From an uncultured Bacteroidales bacterium (GTDB taxonomy: Bacteria > Bacteroidota > Bacteroidia > Bacteroidales > UBA932): a stretch of 34,257 nt of DNA. Each line of letters begins with the position of its first letter. The stretch's first letter is position 1. Under the pieces are notes generated by a model. The model was not told where the DNA came from and did not search any database. It saw nothing but the letters and a program-made list of their open reading frames with translations. The DNA is taken from contig CALYTI010000023.1 in assembly GCA_945487035.1 (NCBI GenBank), positions 1 to 34,257 of the forward strand, read 5' to 3'. This document shows, piece after piece, positions 24,160 through 33,195 of the stretch. Both the position numbers and the translations under genes were made by a program.

Positions 24160-27100
24160 TTAGAACTTAAGTTCCAAGCCTCCGAGGACCTGAAGTGTGT
24201 TTCCAGGAAGACCAAGAGTAAGGTTGGAGTCAACCTCAGGGTCCATACCCTCGTACTTGGTGAAGGTTAGAAGGTTACGTCCTGTAAGAGTTACAGATAC
24301 GCTCTTGAAGAGTTTCTGGTTCTTGAGCAGCTGCTTAGGGATGCTGTAGCCGACAACGAGGGTCTTCAGACGGAGGAAAGAAGCATCCTCGAGAATTGAG
24401 GTGTCGGACTGCATCTCATAGCCCTTAGACCAGTCAGGATACCTTGCGTCAGTGTTGTAAGGAGTCCAGAAATCGGAAACCCTCTTGCTCTGGTTCATAC
24501 CGGAGAATACATTAGGGTTTGCATAGAAGTAAGCGTCATTGTTGATGAGATTCTTGCCTCCGATGAAAGAGAAGTCTGCTCTGAGGAAGAGGCCCTTGTA
24601 GCCTGCATCAATACCGAAACCGCCATTGATTGGCTCGTGACGCTTGATGCCTGTATTCTGGGTAAGAGCTGCCTCGTCGAATTCCTTGGTGACACGGTCA
24701 GGGTCCATAGTGCAGACATCGATGTTCTCACCTGGGAGATACCACATTGGGGCACCGTCCTCAGGGTCAACACCTGCATAGATTGGATAGTAGTACATCA
24801 CAGGGCTGCCTACAACGTAAGCGACACCGGTATTGGCAATTTCCCAACGGTCAAGACCGTTGAAGAGTTCGGTGACTTTCTCCCTGTTGTAACCGAGAGC
24901 AAAACGGGCGTTCATATAGTAGTCCCTGCCCTTGAGAAGATTGAAGTTGAGGGAAATGTCCACACCTGAGTTCTGCATTGAGCCTACATTCGAAGAGACT
25001 GTTGTGAAGCCTGAAGTGTATGGCTGAGGAACACTCATAAGCATATCCGAGGTGACACGGTTGTAGAAGCTGACCTCAAGGTCAATGGCATCAATAAGTC
25101 TTGCGTCGAAACCTACGGTAAGGAGTTTCTGGTTTTCCCAGGTGAGCATCTTGTTCTCCGGCTGGGCAAGGATAATACCCTTGTTACCGTTGTAAGACCC
25201 GGCAGTACTTACGATTCCGAGGTGGGTGTAATTACCGATTTCAGCATTACCCTGGGTACCGTAGCTGGCCTTGAAATTAAGGTCATTGATAATGTCCGAA
25301 CCCTGAAGGAAGTCTTCCTCTCCGAGTTTCCACATAGCACCTGCTGCCCAGAAAGTGGCGTTGCGCATATCGGAACCGAAACGAGAGCTGGCATCGTTAC
25401 GGACAGTCAAATCGATAATATACTTGTCCAGATAACTGTAGTCGGCGTGTCCGAAGAATGAGAGGAACCTGTACTGGTTGAGGCTCTGTGACATTGACAT
25501 TTTGTGGTTGTCATTATCCTTTGAGATGTTGCCGAGCACCATATAACGGTCATCGGTTATACCGGCACCGTAAGCAGATACACTCTTGAAAGTATAATCA
25601 ATGTACTCCTGGCCTCCGAGGATGGATAAGGTGTGGTCGTTACCGAGATGGAGAGTGTACTCCAGGGTGTTGGTCAGGGTCACCTTGTTCTGGAGGGAAT
25701 GTGACTTCTGAAGCATACCGGAGCCCGACATGAACTCTGCTGAAGGCATTCCGTAGCGGTCGAGCACCTGAAGGGCTGCATTTGAACCTACACGGGTGGT
25801 CCAGACGAGATTCTTTACAGGCTCGATTTCAACGAAGGATGAAGCCTGGATACGGAAGGTGTTGTACTGGCACTTGTAGGTATCGTCGCTATAGTAGTAG
25901 TACGGATTATAAATACCGTTGCTGAACTTGACAGGAGATACTATCTCTTTCTTATTTCCGTTTTCATCCACTACAGTTTCGGTTGCAGGGTAGAGAGGGT
26001 TGAGCATAAATGAAAGACCTCCGGAAAGATAGTTTGCATCCAGATTTTCGGAATCACTCCAATTGTCATTGTTCTGAGTGGCTGAGTAAGTTCCATTAAG
26101 ATTAAGTCCTACCTTGAGCCAATCCTTAGGACGGGCCTGAATGTTGGAACGCACGGTGTAACGGTCATAGAAGTTGCCGATGGTATTACCGTCCTGGTGG
26201 AACTGTGAAATACCGAGCATATAGGCAATCTTGCTGCTACCGCCCTCGATGGTCACATCATTCTGATACTGAGGGTTGTTGAGCCTCTGCAGATACATAT
26301 ACCACTTGGTATCGGCATCGTAACCCTTGCTGGTATAGGTGCTGTAAATCTGGTCTGCAGTCATAAGTCCGGACCTCATCCAGAAGTTCTTCAACTCATC
26401 GGCAGACATCATATTGTCATAGAACTGCTTGTTTGTAAGAGTTGAGATACCATACTGGGAAGTTACGGTAATGGTAGCCTCAGAATCATACTTTCCGCTC
26501 TTGGTGGTCACATAGACAACACCGTTAGCACCCATAGCTCCGTAGATGGATGTTGAGGATGCATCCTTGAGCACGGTCACACTGAGAATGTCGTTAGGGT
26601 TCATTGCCATAACGGCGCCGCTGGAAGACTGGATACCATCCACAATGAAGAGAGGCTCGGATGTGGTTCCGAGGGAACCAGTTCCGTGAATCTTCATAGA
26701 GATATTGTTGTCACCGGCCACACCACCGGAACTGAGCACCTGCATACCTGCAACCTGACCCTGAAGGAGGTCAAGTGCGGATGCGGAAGGTGCATTCTTG
26801 ACGGCGTCACCCTTGATGGTGGCTACCTGACCGACAATATTGCCGACCTTCTTTGCAGAACCGTATCCAATAAATACGGTACCCTCGAGTGCCTGAGCAT
26901 CAGGTTCGAGTTTGATGTCAATCGCCGATCTTCCGTTGACAGCAACCTCGAGAGTAGAATAACCGAGGCAGGATACTGTCAGGACTCCCTTTGCGGGAAC
27001 CGCGATTGTGTAGTTGCCAAATACGTCTGTGAGAGCGTAAGTGGTCGCATCGCCATTGAGCTGAACGGCCGCACCCGGAATCGCTTCGGATGTTGTCGCA

Positions 27101-27198
27101 TCAAGCACAACACCGGAGACCGTTATGGTCTGAGCCGATGCGGATGCGAGGGCCGCGAAAGCCAAGATGGCTGTGAAAAAAAGTTTGATTTTTTTCAT
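24160..27198 (-). CDS. SusC/RagA-family TonB-dependent outer-membrane transporter
   Basis: A TonB-dependent channel of about 1012 residues. Signal peptide (to SASAQ), then an N-terminal carboxypeptidase-regulatory-like domain (about 25-105, with VSGVVLDATTSEAIPGAAVQ). The plug contains the SusC signature LFIVDGIQSS and ILSVTVLKDASSTSIYGAMG followed by ANGVVYVTTKSG. A large beta-barrel ends with VTLTGRNLLTFTKYEGMDPE and the terminal GGLELKF. The start is ATG 27198 (MKKIKLFF); an ATG at 27204 is an alternative. No anti-sigma/ECF pair or hybrid two-component regulator is adjacent. It is the first gene of the seven-gene operon and has a perfect consensus promoter about 60 nt upstream. Transported ligand is probably oligopeptide, judged from the protease partners (inference). 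Confidence 0.95.
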   Translation of the reverse strand: MKKIKLFFTAILAFAALASASAQTITVSGVVLDATTSEAIPGAAVQLNGDATTYALTDVFGNYTIAVPAKGVLTVSCLGYSTLEVAVNGRSAIDIKLEPDAQALEGTVFIGYGSAKKVGNIVGQVATIKGDAVKNAPSASALDLLQGQVAGMQVLSSGGVAGDNNISMKIHGTGSLGTTSEPLFIVDGIQSSSGAVMAMNPNDILSVTVLKDASSTSIYGAMGANGVVYVTTKSGKYDSEATITVTSQYGISTLTNKQFYDNMMSADELKNFWMRSGLMTADQIYSTYTSKGYDADTKWYMYLQRLNNPQYQNDVTIEGGSSKIAYMLGISQFHQDGNTIGNFYDRYTVRSNIQARPKDWLKVGLNLNGTYSATQNNDNWSDSENLDANYLSGGLSFMLNPLYPATETVVDENGNKKEIVSPVKFSNGIYNPYYYYSDDTYKCQYNTFRIQASSFVEIEPVKNLVWTTRVGSNAALQVLDRYGMPSAEFMSGSGMLQKSHSLQNKVTLTNTLEYTLHLGNDHTLSILGGQEYIDYTFKSVSAYGAGITDDRYMVLGNISKDNDNHKMSMSQSLNQYRFLSFFGHADYSYLDKYIIDLTVRNDASSRFGSDMRNATFWAAGAMWKLGEEDFLQGSDIINDLNFKASYGTQGNAEIGNYTHLGIVSTAGSYNGNKGIILAQPENKMLTWENQKLLTVGFDARLIDAIDLEVSFYNRVTSDMLMSVPQPYTSGFTTVSSNVGSMQNSGVDISLNFNLLKGRDYYMNARFALGYNREKVTELFNGLDRWEIANTGVAYVVGSPVMYYYPIYAGVDPEDGAPMWYLPGENIDVCTMDPDRVTKEFDEAALTQNTGIKRHEPINGGFGIDAGYKGLFLRADFSFIGGKNLINNDAYFYANPNVFSGMNQSKRVSDFWTPYNTDARYPDWSKGYEMQSDTSILEDASFLRLKTLVVGYSIPKQLLKNQKLFKSVSVTLTGRNLLTFTKYEGMDPEVDSNLTLGLPGNTLQVLGGLELKF

Positions 27199-27262
27199 AA
27201 GCATTAATTTAACAATACACTATAACTGTTGATACATTATATTCAAAACAGTCCAAGGACAA

Positions 27263-27293
27263 CAAAGTTAGAATTTATTTTTTTCTTTTCAAA
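27263..27293 (-). promoter_or_regulatory. Consensus Bacteroidota promoter of the SusCD-protease operon
   Basis: On the minus strand the -33 box TTTG lies at 27293-27290 and the -7 box TAACTTTG (TAnnTTTG) at 27270-27263, with exactly 19 nt between. The implied transcription start near 27258 gives a leader of about 60 nt before ATG 27198. Confidence 0.75.
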
Positions 27294-27476
27294 CTGTAAG
27301 TAGGACAAATTTGCCAGTCTATCCGCATGCAATAAAGATTCTCCGGAAATAATAAAAAGGCGCCCGTGCAAAAATGCTTTAAAATTGCAAGTATGAAGGC
27401 CGATAATCTATAATAATCGAAGTATATCAATTTCCATATTTGAAATAAATAACTTATTTGAATTCAAGACAAAATA

Positions 27477-27504
27477 TTGTTGTATAGAAAAATGCTTATA
27501 TTTG
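27477..27504 (+). promoter_or_regulatory. Candidate promoter of the DUF2723 gene, nearly leaderless
   Basis: A -7 box TATATTTG is at 27497-27504, ending 6 nt before ATG 27511. A TTG at 27477-27479 sits 17 nt upstream, slightly closer than the ideal 19. The -7 box and its distance to ATG are identical to those at lgt. Confidence 0.55.
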
Positions 27505-27510
27505 TAGATT

Positions 27511-30500
27511 ATGGATATCAAGAAATTCAATCTTTACAACAAGATAGCTGCGGCGGCAGCCCTGGTCATCTCGGCGGTGACCTATCTGCTGACCATCGAG
27601 CCGTCGGCTTCGTTCTGGGATTGCGGCGAATTTATCGCATCATCATACAAGCTGGAAGTGGGCCATCCCCCCGGGAACCCGGTATTCCAGCTTTTCGCGC
27701 GCATATTCACCCTCCTGGGGGACGGCGCCCACGCGGCAGTGCTGGTAAACGCTATGAGCGCGCTTTGCTCGGCTTTCACCATATTCTTCCTTTACCTTAC
27801 CATAGTATGGTTCGTGCGCAGGCTCATCAAGCCCCAGGAGGACGGAAGCTACAGCACGGGCGCCGCGATTGCCATATTCGGCAGCGGCCTGGTCGGTTCA
27901 CTCGCATATTGCTTCTCCGACACCTTCTGGTTCTCGGCCGTTGAAGGCGAAGTATATGCAATGTCCAGCCTATTCACCGCACTGGTATTCTGGGCAATGA
28001 CCAAGTGGTACGACAAGGCCGACGAGCCGCACGCGAACAGGTGGATAGTGCTGATTGCCTTCCTTATGGGCCTGAGCATAGGCGTGCACCTGCTGAACCT
28101 GTTGGCCATCCCGGCTCTGGTGTTTATGTACTATTTCAGGCAGAAGCCGGCCTACAGTTTCTGGGAATATGTAAAGATTTTCCTCATAGGCGTGGTCATC
28201 CTGGCGGTGATTCTGTTCGGCATCATCCCTTGGCTGCCTAAGCTGGCGGCGTACTGCGACCTGTTCTTCGTGAATACGCTGGGCCTGCCGTACAACAGCG
28301 GAGCTGCCTTCTTCCTGGTTGCGGTGCTCGCGCTCTGCATCTGGGGAATGTTCGCCACCCTGAAGAAGGGCAAGGTACTGCTCAACACGACGCTTACCTG
28401 CCTTACCGTCATCATCATAGGTTTCTCCATCTTCTCGGTTGATATCATCCGCAGCTGCGCCAAGACTCCTACCAACGAGTACCAGCCGGACAACGCCTTC
28501 ACCCTCGTGCGCTACCTTTCGCGCGAGCAGTACGGCAAGACCCCGCTTATCTACGGACAGTACTATGATGCGCCTTATGAGCTGAAGACCACCAAGTACT
28601 GGGCGCCGGTGGACGGCAAATACAAGAAGGTGGACGGCCCTGTGGATGCGGCCTACCACAGCAGCGGCAAGATGCTCTTCCCGCGTATGTGGAGCAGCTC
28701 GGGCGACGGCCAGTACGAGCGCTTCTACGAGGCCTACACAGAGGGCAAGGGCACCAAGGTAGCAGGCTCTTCAACGAGAAAGCCTACGATGGGCGCCAAC
28801 TTAGCATATTTCTTCGACTACCAGCTTAACTGGATGTACTGGAGATACTTTATGTGGAACTTCGTGGGACGCCAGAACGATATCCACTCCCCTTCACCGG
28901 GCAATATCTTCCACGGCAACTGGGAGAGCGGCATCAAGTTTATAGACAACGCACGCCTCGGAGACCAGAGCGATGCTCCGGCGTCACTTGCACAGAACAA
29001 GGGCAAGAACCATTATTTCTTCCTGCCTCTGATTCTGGGAATCATTGGCCTGTGCTTCCAGTTTGGCAGGGACCGCAGGGGCTGCTGGCTCAACTTCCTT
29101 ATGTTTTTTATGACGGGTATTGCCATTGTGCTCTACCTCAACCAGCCTCCGTTCCAGGTACGTGAGAGGGATTATGCCTATGCCGGCTCATTCTATTTCT
29201 TCTCTGTATGGATAGGACTTGCGGTAGCTGCTATATACCAATGGATTACCAAGGCTGCAAAGGGCAAGGGCAGCACCGCAGCGGCAGCAGCTGTCAGTGT
29301 AGCGTGCCTCTTCGTACCGGCGCTGATGGGAGCGCAGAACTGGGACGACCACGACCGCTCCAACAGGAGCACCGCCGTTGAGCTTGCCTCCAACTACCTC
29401 AACTCGGTGGGTCCGAACGGCTACCTGATTACCCACGGTGACAACGACACCTTCCCTCTGTGGTACGCCCAGGAGGTGGAGGAAATACGCACCGATGTGC
29501 GCATACTCAACACTTCCCTGCTCGGAACCGACTGGTACATTGACCAGATGAAGTATGCAGTCAATGAGTCCGCTCCGATTCCGCTCTCCGTGCCTCAGAG
29601 CCAGTATCTGTACGGTACCAACGAGTATGTTCCAATCGTAGAGAGCCGCGAGGGCCAGGAGATGAATATCCACGACGTGATGCGCATAGTGCGCCATCCT
29701 CAGCTCAAGGTATCGCTGCAGAGCGGCAGGAAGGTGGATTATATCCCTGCACGCAAGATTGTTGTGCCGGTAAACAAAGAAAATGTGCTGCGCAGCGGCA
29801 TACTGTCTGAGGAATTTGCGGATGAGATTCCGGAGAGCATCACGCTCACCATCCCTAAGGGCAAGGATTTCATCACGAAGCCGGAGCTGTTCCTGCTCGA
29901 CCTGCTGGACGGCTACGACTGGTCAAGGCCTCTGAATATGCTCAATATGGGAGGAGACATCAATATAGGCATCAAGGATTACCTTATGTACGAGGGCTAT
30001 TCGTACAAGTTCGTGCCTCTGCGCAACAAGCCGGCTACCCTGGACCCGGGCAAAGTTGACCTTGACGCCCTGTACCGCAGGATGACGGAGGTTTACAGGT
30101 TCGATGCGCTTGGGCGTACGGATTATTTCGTGGACTACCAGAATATGTACACCCACCTCGGAGTGATGTCGGTGCGCCAGCTGCACTGCACTGCCGCAAA
30201 GGCTTTCCTGAAGGCGGGACAGAACGAGCGTGCTCTTGAGATGCTCGAGCAGTGCGAAAGGGTGATGCAGGCATACCCGATGGAGTCCATCCCTGTAGGA
30301 TTCACCTCAAACGACTATATGGTAGTATCTATGGTGCAAATGTACTACACCCTCGGGCAGAAGCAGAAGGCGGACGACCTTGCACTTAAGATGTCGGTCG
30401 AACTGCTTCAGTCAGCTGCCTTCTATGTGCAGTACTACGAGTGGGGCAAGACGGAGTGCGAGGATTGCCTGAGCTACCTGTACTATCTGAGTGATGTGGT

Positions 30501-30579
30501 GCGCGCCGCAGGCAACACCGAGCTTGCGGACGTTCTCGATGCCCAGATTAAAGACGTTTACGGCTTTACCGAGGATTAA
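27511..30579 (+). CDS. DUF2723 integral-membrane protein, putative GT-C glycosyltransferase (TMEM260-like)
   Basis: A 1022-residue polytopic membrane protein of the DUF2723 family. The first transmembrane helix (about 11-28) is followed by a loop with SFWDCGEFIASSYKLEVGHP (D37, E40), which matches the acidic first-loop motif of GT-C enzymes. Roughly ten more hydrophobic segments follow to about residue 600. Beyond that is a soluble part with DNDTFPLWYAQEV and a C-terminal helical-repeat region (about 880-1000, AKAFLKAGQNERALEML). The human relative TMEM260 is an O-mannosyltransferase, and Bacteroidota make O-glycosylated envelope proteins, so a protein-glycosylation role is plausible but not shown. 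It starts at ATG 27511. Its stop overlaps the convergent methyltransferase stop by 4 bp. Confidence 0.85.
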   Translation: MDIKKFNLYNKIAAAAALVISAVTYLLTIEPSASFWDCGEFIASSYKLEVGHPPGNPVFQLFARIFTLLGDGAHAAVLVNAMSALCSAFTIFFLYLTIVWFVRRLIKPQEDGSYSTGAAIAIFGSGLVGSLAYCFSDTFWFSAVEGEVYAMSSLFTALVFWAMTKWYDKADEPHANRWIVLIAFLMGLSIGVHLLNLLAIPALVFMYYFRQKPAYSFWEYVKIFLIGVVILAVILFGIIPWLPKLAAYCDLFFVNTLGLPYNSGAAFFLVAVLALCIWGMFATLKKGKVLLNTTLTCLTVIIIGFSIFSVDIIRSCAKTPTNEYQPDNAFTLVRYLSREQYGKTPLIYGQYYDAPYELKTTKYWAPVDGKYKKVDGPVDAAYHSSGKMLFPRMWSSSGDGQYERFYEAYTEGKGTKVAGSSTRKPTMGANLAYFFDYQLNWMYWRYFMWNFVGRQNDIHSPSPGNIFHGNWESGIKFIDNARLGDQSDAPASLAQNKGKNHYFFLPLILGIIGLCFQFGRDRRGCWLNFLMFFMTGIAIVLYLNQPPFQVRERDYAYAGSFYFFSVWIGLAVAAIYQWITKAAKGKGSTAAAAAVSVACLFVPALMGAQNWDDHDRSNRSTAVELASNYLNSVGPNGYLITHGDNDTFPLWYAQEVEEIRTDVRILNTSLLGTDWYIDQMKYAVNESAPIPLSVPQSQYLYGTNEYVPIVESREGQEMNIHDVMRIVRHPQLKVSLQSGRKVDYIPARKIVVPVNKENVLRSGILSEEFADEIPESITLTIPKGKDFITKPELFLLDLLDGYDWSRPLNMLNMGGDINIGIKDYLMYEGYSYKFVPLRNKPATLDPGKVDLDALYRRMTEVYRFDALGRTDYFVDYQNMYTHLGVMSVRQLHCTAAKAFLKAGQNERALEMLEQCERVMQAYPMESIPVGFTSNDYMVVSMVQMYYTLGQKQKADDLALKMSVELLQSAAFYVQYYEWGKTECEDCLSYLYYLSDVVRAAGNTELADVLDAQIKDVYGFTED

Positions 30580-31502
30580 CGGACGAGCCTTACCACTATC
30601 GAGAGCGGGAGATTCTTGCCGAAGCTGTCACGCAGGGCGAGTTCCCCGCTCTCAAGTTTATAGTCCCCCTTCAGGCCGAAGGCTTCCCTGACGACGGTCT
30701 CGCCCAGCAGGGCACTGTAGCCGTTGGAATAGAGGTTGAGCACAAGGAAGCTGTCCTTGGGCTTGAGGATGAGGTTGACGGTGCGCAGCATATCGAAGAG
30801 GCAGTCGTCCAGCTTCCAGCGCTCTCCGTCAGGGCCGTGACCGTAGGCAGGCGGGTCGAGGATGATGCCGTCATAGAGATGGCCGCGGCGGGCTTCCCGC
30901 TTAGCGAATTTCATCGCATCCTCCACTACCCAATGTATGCCGTCCAGGCCGGTATTGTCCATATTGCCCCGCGCCCAGTTGACTACCTGGCGTACGGAGT
31001 CGAGATGGGTCACGTCTGCTCCGGCAGCCTTTGCTGCGAGCGATGCGGCGCCCGTGTATGCGAATAGGTTGAGCACCTTCGGGGCCGGCGCATTATCTGC
31101 CGAAGCCCTGGCGGCAAGCGCGCGGGTACGGGAGTAGATGAACTCCCAGTTGGGTGCCTGCTCGGGAAATACGCCAACGTGCTTGAAGGAGGTGAGGCCG
31201 AGACGAAGGTCAAGGCGCAACCCTTTCTGCTGCCCGGGATAGACTATCCTCCACTGCTCATCCATACGCTTTTCCTTGCTCCAGGTGCCTACATCCTCCT
31301 TTCCGGCTTTGCCGAATCCGGCACCGGGGGTGAATCGGGTATGCATCTTGGCAGCCCACTGTCCGGGGCTCAGGGACGGGGTCCAGATGGCCTTCGGCTC
31401 AGGACGCGCCATAATGTAGCTGCCGAAACGTTCGAGCTTTTCGCCGTTTCCGCTGTCAATGAGGGCGTAATCACGCCAGTTTTCTGAAGGGTACTCTACC
31501 AT
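30576..31502 (-). CDS. Class I SAM-dependent methyltransferase, RlmI-like (probable rRNA m5C-type)
   Basis: A 308-residue SAM-dependent methyltransferase. The N-terminal 130 residues are unlike the PUA domain of E. coli RlmI. The catalytic domain has motif I VLNLFAYTGAASLAAKAAGA, the acidic-loop segment HLDSVRQVVNWARGN, DAMKFAKREARRG and motif IV ILDPPAYGHGPDGERWKL, all typical of the RlmI/RlmK group. These features favour base methylation of 23S rRNA, but the target cannot be fixed. It starts at ATG 31502, just 7 nt downstream of a TAnnTTTG box, and is convergent with the DUF2723 gene and divergent from pgk. Confidence 0.82.
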   Translation of the reverse strand: MVEYPSENWRDYALIDSGNGEKLERFGSYIMARPEPKAIWTPSLSPGQWAAKMHTRFTPGAGFGKAGKEDVGTWSKEKRMDEQWRIVYPGQQKGLRLDLRLGLTSFKHVGVFPEQAPNWEFIYSRTRALAARASADNAPAPKVLNLFAYTGAASLAAKAAGADVTHLDSVRQVVNWARGNMDNTGLDGIHWVVEDAMKFAKREARRGHLYDGIILDPPAYGHGPDGERWKLDDCLFDMLRTVNLILKPKDSFLVLNLYSNGYSALLGETVVREAFGLKGDYKLESGELALRDSFGKNLPLSIVVRLVR

Positions 31503-31509
31503 AGCGGTG

Positions 31510-31517
31510 CAAAGATA
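31510..31517 (-). promoter_or_regulatory. Candidate -7 element of the RlmI-like gene, nearly leaderless
   Basis: On the minus strand this reads TATCTTTG (TAnnTTTG) and ends 7 nt upstream of ATG 31502. No -33 TTTG is seen at the right spacing. It lies in the 73-bp divergent region with the pgk promoter. Confidence 0.45.
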
Positions 31518-31530
31518 TTGAATTATTTGC

Positions 31531-31538
31531 TAAATTTG
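31531..31538 (+). promoter_or_regulatory. Candidate -7 promoter element of pgk
   Basis: TAAATTTG matches TAnnTTTG and lies 37 nt upstream of ATG 31576, leaving a leader of about 30 nt with a purine-rich AAGAA just before the start. A -33 box is not obvious. Confidence 0.5.
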
Positions 31539-31575
31539 CGGCCGTTAGAATCAACAACTAAATCTATTATAAGAA

Positions 31576-32844
31576 ATGGAAATCAGAAACTACGACTTCG
31601 CTGGCAAGAAGGCCATCGTTAGAGTTGACTTCAATGTCCCTATTCAGGACGGAAAGATTACCGACGACACCCGCATCCGCGGAGCTGTCCCTACCCTCAA
31701 GCTCATCCTTGAGAAGGGTGGTGCGCTCATCATTATGAGCCATATGGGAAAACCTAAGGGAAAGGTTAAGCCTGAGCTCAGCCTTGGCCAGATAAGGGAG
31801 GCTGTTGCAGCCGCTCTCGGTGTACCTGAGGTGAAGTTCGCACCTGACTGCGCCCACGCTGACGCAGAGGTTGCAGCCCTCAAGCCGGGCGAGGTACTCC
31901 TTCTCGAGAACCTCCGCTACTATCCTGAAGAGGAGGGCAAGCCGGTCGGAATCGACAAGGAAGATCCTGCATACGAGGCTGCAAAGAAGGAAATGAAGGA
32001 GAAGCAGAAGGAGTTCGCAAAGAAGCTCGCTTCCTATGCTGACTGCTATGTGATGGATGCCTTCGGCACCGCACACCGCAAGCACGCTTCCACCGCAGTG
32101 ATTGCAGACTATTTCGCAGATGACGACAAGATGCTCGGACTCCTGATGGAGAAGGAGGTCAGCGCTGTTGACAATGTGCTCTCCAACATCAAGCGTCCTT
32201 TCGTTGCCATTATGGGCGGCTCCAAGGTCAGCACCAAAATCGGCATCATCGAGAACCTTCTCGGCAAGGTGGACAGGCTGATTCTCTGCGGAGGTATGAC
32301 CTACACCTTCGTTAAGGCTCACGGTGGAGAAATCGGTTCTTCAATCGTTGAGCTCGACAAGCTCGATGTCGCTCTCGGAGTTGAGGAGCTGGCAAAGAAG
32401 AACGGAGTGGAGCTCGTGCTCTGCACCGATTCAGTGGTTACAAACGGACTGGATTTCGGCACTATGAGCGTAAAGGAAGGAGCTGAAATCAAGGTTACCC
32501 CTTCAAACGCAATCCCTGAGGGATTCGAGGGTGTGGATGCAGGTCCTGAGAGCCGCAAGAGATTTGCAGCTGCCATCAAGGGCGCAAAGACCATTCTTTG
32601 GAACGGTCCTGCAGGAGTATTTGAGTGCGATGCTTTCGCTGAGGGCTCAAAGGCTATCGGACAGGCTGTTGCAGAGGCTACCGCAGAGGGTGCTTTCTCT
32701 CTCATCGGTGGCGGTGACTCTGTGGCTTGCGTAAACAAGTTCGGTCTTGTGGACAAGGTCAGCTACATCTCAACCGGTGGTGGCGCCCTGCTCGAGGCTA
32801 TCGAGGGCAAGGTTCTCCCGGGAGTTGCAGCTATCCGCAAATAA
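31576..32844 (+). CDS. pgk: Phosphoglycerate kinase
   Basis: Glycolytic enzyme converting 1,3-bisphosphoglycerate and ADP to 3-phosphoglycerate and ATP in the cytoplasm. The product is 422 residues, close to the usual 390-420. Diagnostic segments in order: [20 protein letters not shown] (substrate arginine region), MSHMGKPKG (variant of SHLGRP), [44 protein letters not shown], the nucleotide-binding [15 protein letters not shown] and the C-terminal [19 protein letters not shown] lysine-rich insert (residues about 130-157) precedes the [13 protein letters not shown] strand and is common in Bacteroidota forms. The SUI1 gene follows 12 bp downstream, probably in the same transcript. Confidence 0.97.
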   Translation: MEIRNYDFAGKKAIVRVDFNVPIQDGKITDDTRIRGAVPTLKLILEKGGALIIMSHMGKPKGKVKPELSLGQIREAVAAALGVPEVKFAPDCAHADAEVAALKPGEVLLLENLRYYPEEEGKPVGIDKEDPAYEAAKKEMKEKQKEFAKKLASYADCYVMDAFGTAHRKHASTAVIADYFADDDKMLGLLMEKEVSAVDNVLSNIKRPFVAIMGGSKVSTKIGIIENLLGKVDRLILCGGMTYTFVKAHGGEIGSSIVELDKLDVALGVEELAKKNGVELVLCTDSVVTNGLDFGTMSVKEGAEIKVTPSNAIPEGFEGVDAGPESRKRFAAAIKGAKTILWNGPAGVFECDAFAEGSKAIGQAVAEATAEGAFSLIGGGDSVACVNKFGLVDKVSYISTGGGALLEAIEGKVLPGVAAIRK

Positions 32845-32856
32845 TCGCTTTCAGAA

Positions 32857-33195
32857 TTGAACGATTGGAAAAAACGTTTGGGGATGGTCTATTCGACCAA
32901 CCCCAATTTTCAGTTTATAACTGAAGAGGAAAATGAGCCCCAAACCCTGGAGCCTTCCAGGCAGAGGCTTATCGTGAGCATTGACCGGAGCGGACGTGCC
33001 GGAAAGCAGGTTACTCTGGTCAAAGGCTTTGTAGGCTCGCAGGAGGACCTCGCAGAGCTAGGCAAACAGCTCAAGGTAAAGTGCGGGGTCGGCGGTACTG
33101 CCAAGAATGGAGAAATATGCATCCAGGGGGATTTCCGGGACAAGGTGACCGAACTCCTGAAAGGGATGGGATATAACGCAAAACGGGGCAACTGA
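32857..33195 (+). CDS. SUI1/eIF1-family translation initiation factor (YciH-type), TTG start
   Basis: A 112-residue bacterial homologue of eIF1/SUI1. E. coli YciH acts on 30S initiation complexes and affects initiation fidelity; the function in Bacteroidota is little studied. The SUI1 domain (about 38-110) shows VSIDRSGRAGKQVTLVKGF, LKVKCGVGGTAKNGEICIQG and DKVTELLKGMGY, which are family landmarks. I chose TTG 32857 because the N-terminus it gives (NDWKKRLGMVYSTNP) is the one conserved in Bacteroidota homologues; starting at the internal ATG 32884 would remove it. The coding region follows pgk by 12 bp, and its TGA overlaps the ATG of the DUF4271 gene (TGATG pattern). Confidence 0.85.
   Translation: MNDWKKRLGMVYSTNPNFQFITEEENEPQTLEPSRQRLIVSIDRSGRAGKQVTLVKGFVGSQEDLAELGKQLKVKCGVGGTAKNGEICIQGDFRDKVTELLKGMGYNAKRGN

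Larger units (their letters stand above)
27199..27510 (+). other. AT-rich divergent intergenic region between susC and the DUF2723 gene
   Basis: About 310 bp without an ORF. It holds the susC promoter (minus strand) and the DUF2723 promoter (plus strand). Between them are A/T runs and a small direct repeat (TATTTGAA near 27437 and 27456). I see no tRNA, rho-independent terminator or clear operator palindrome. Confidence 0.6.
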
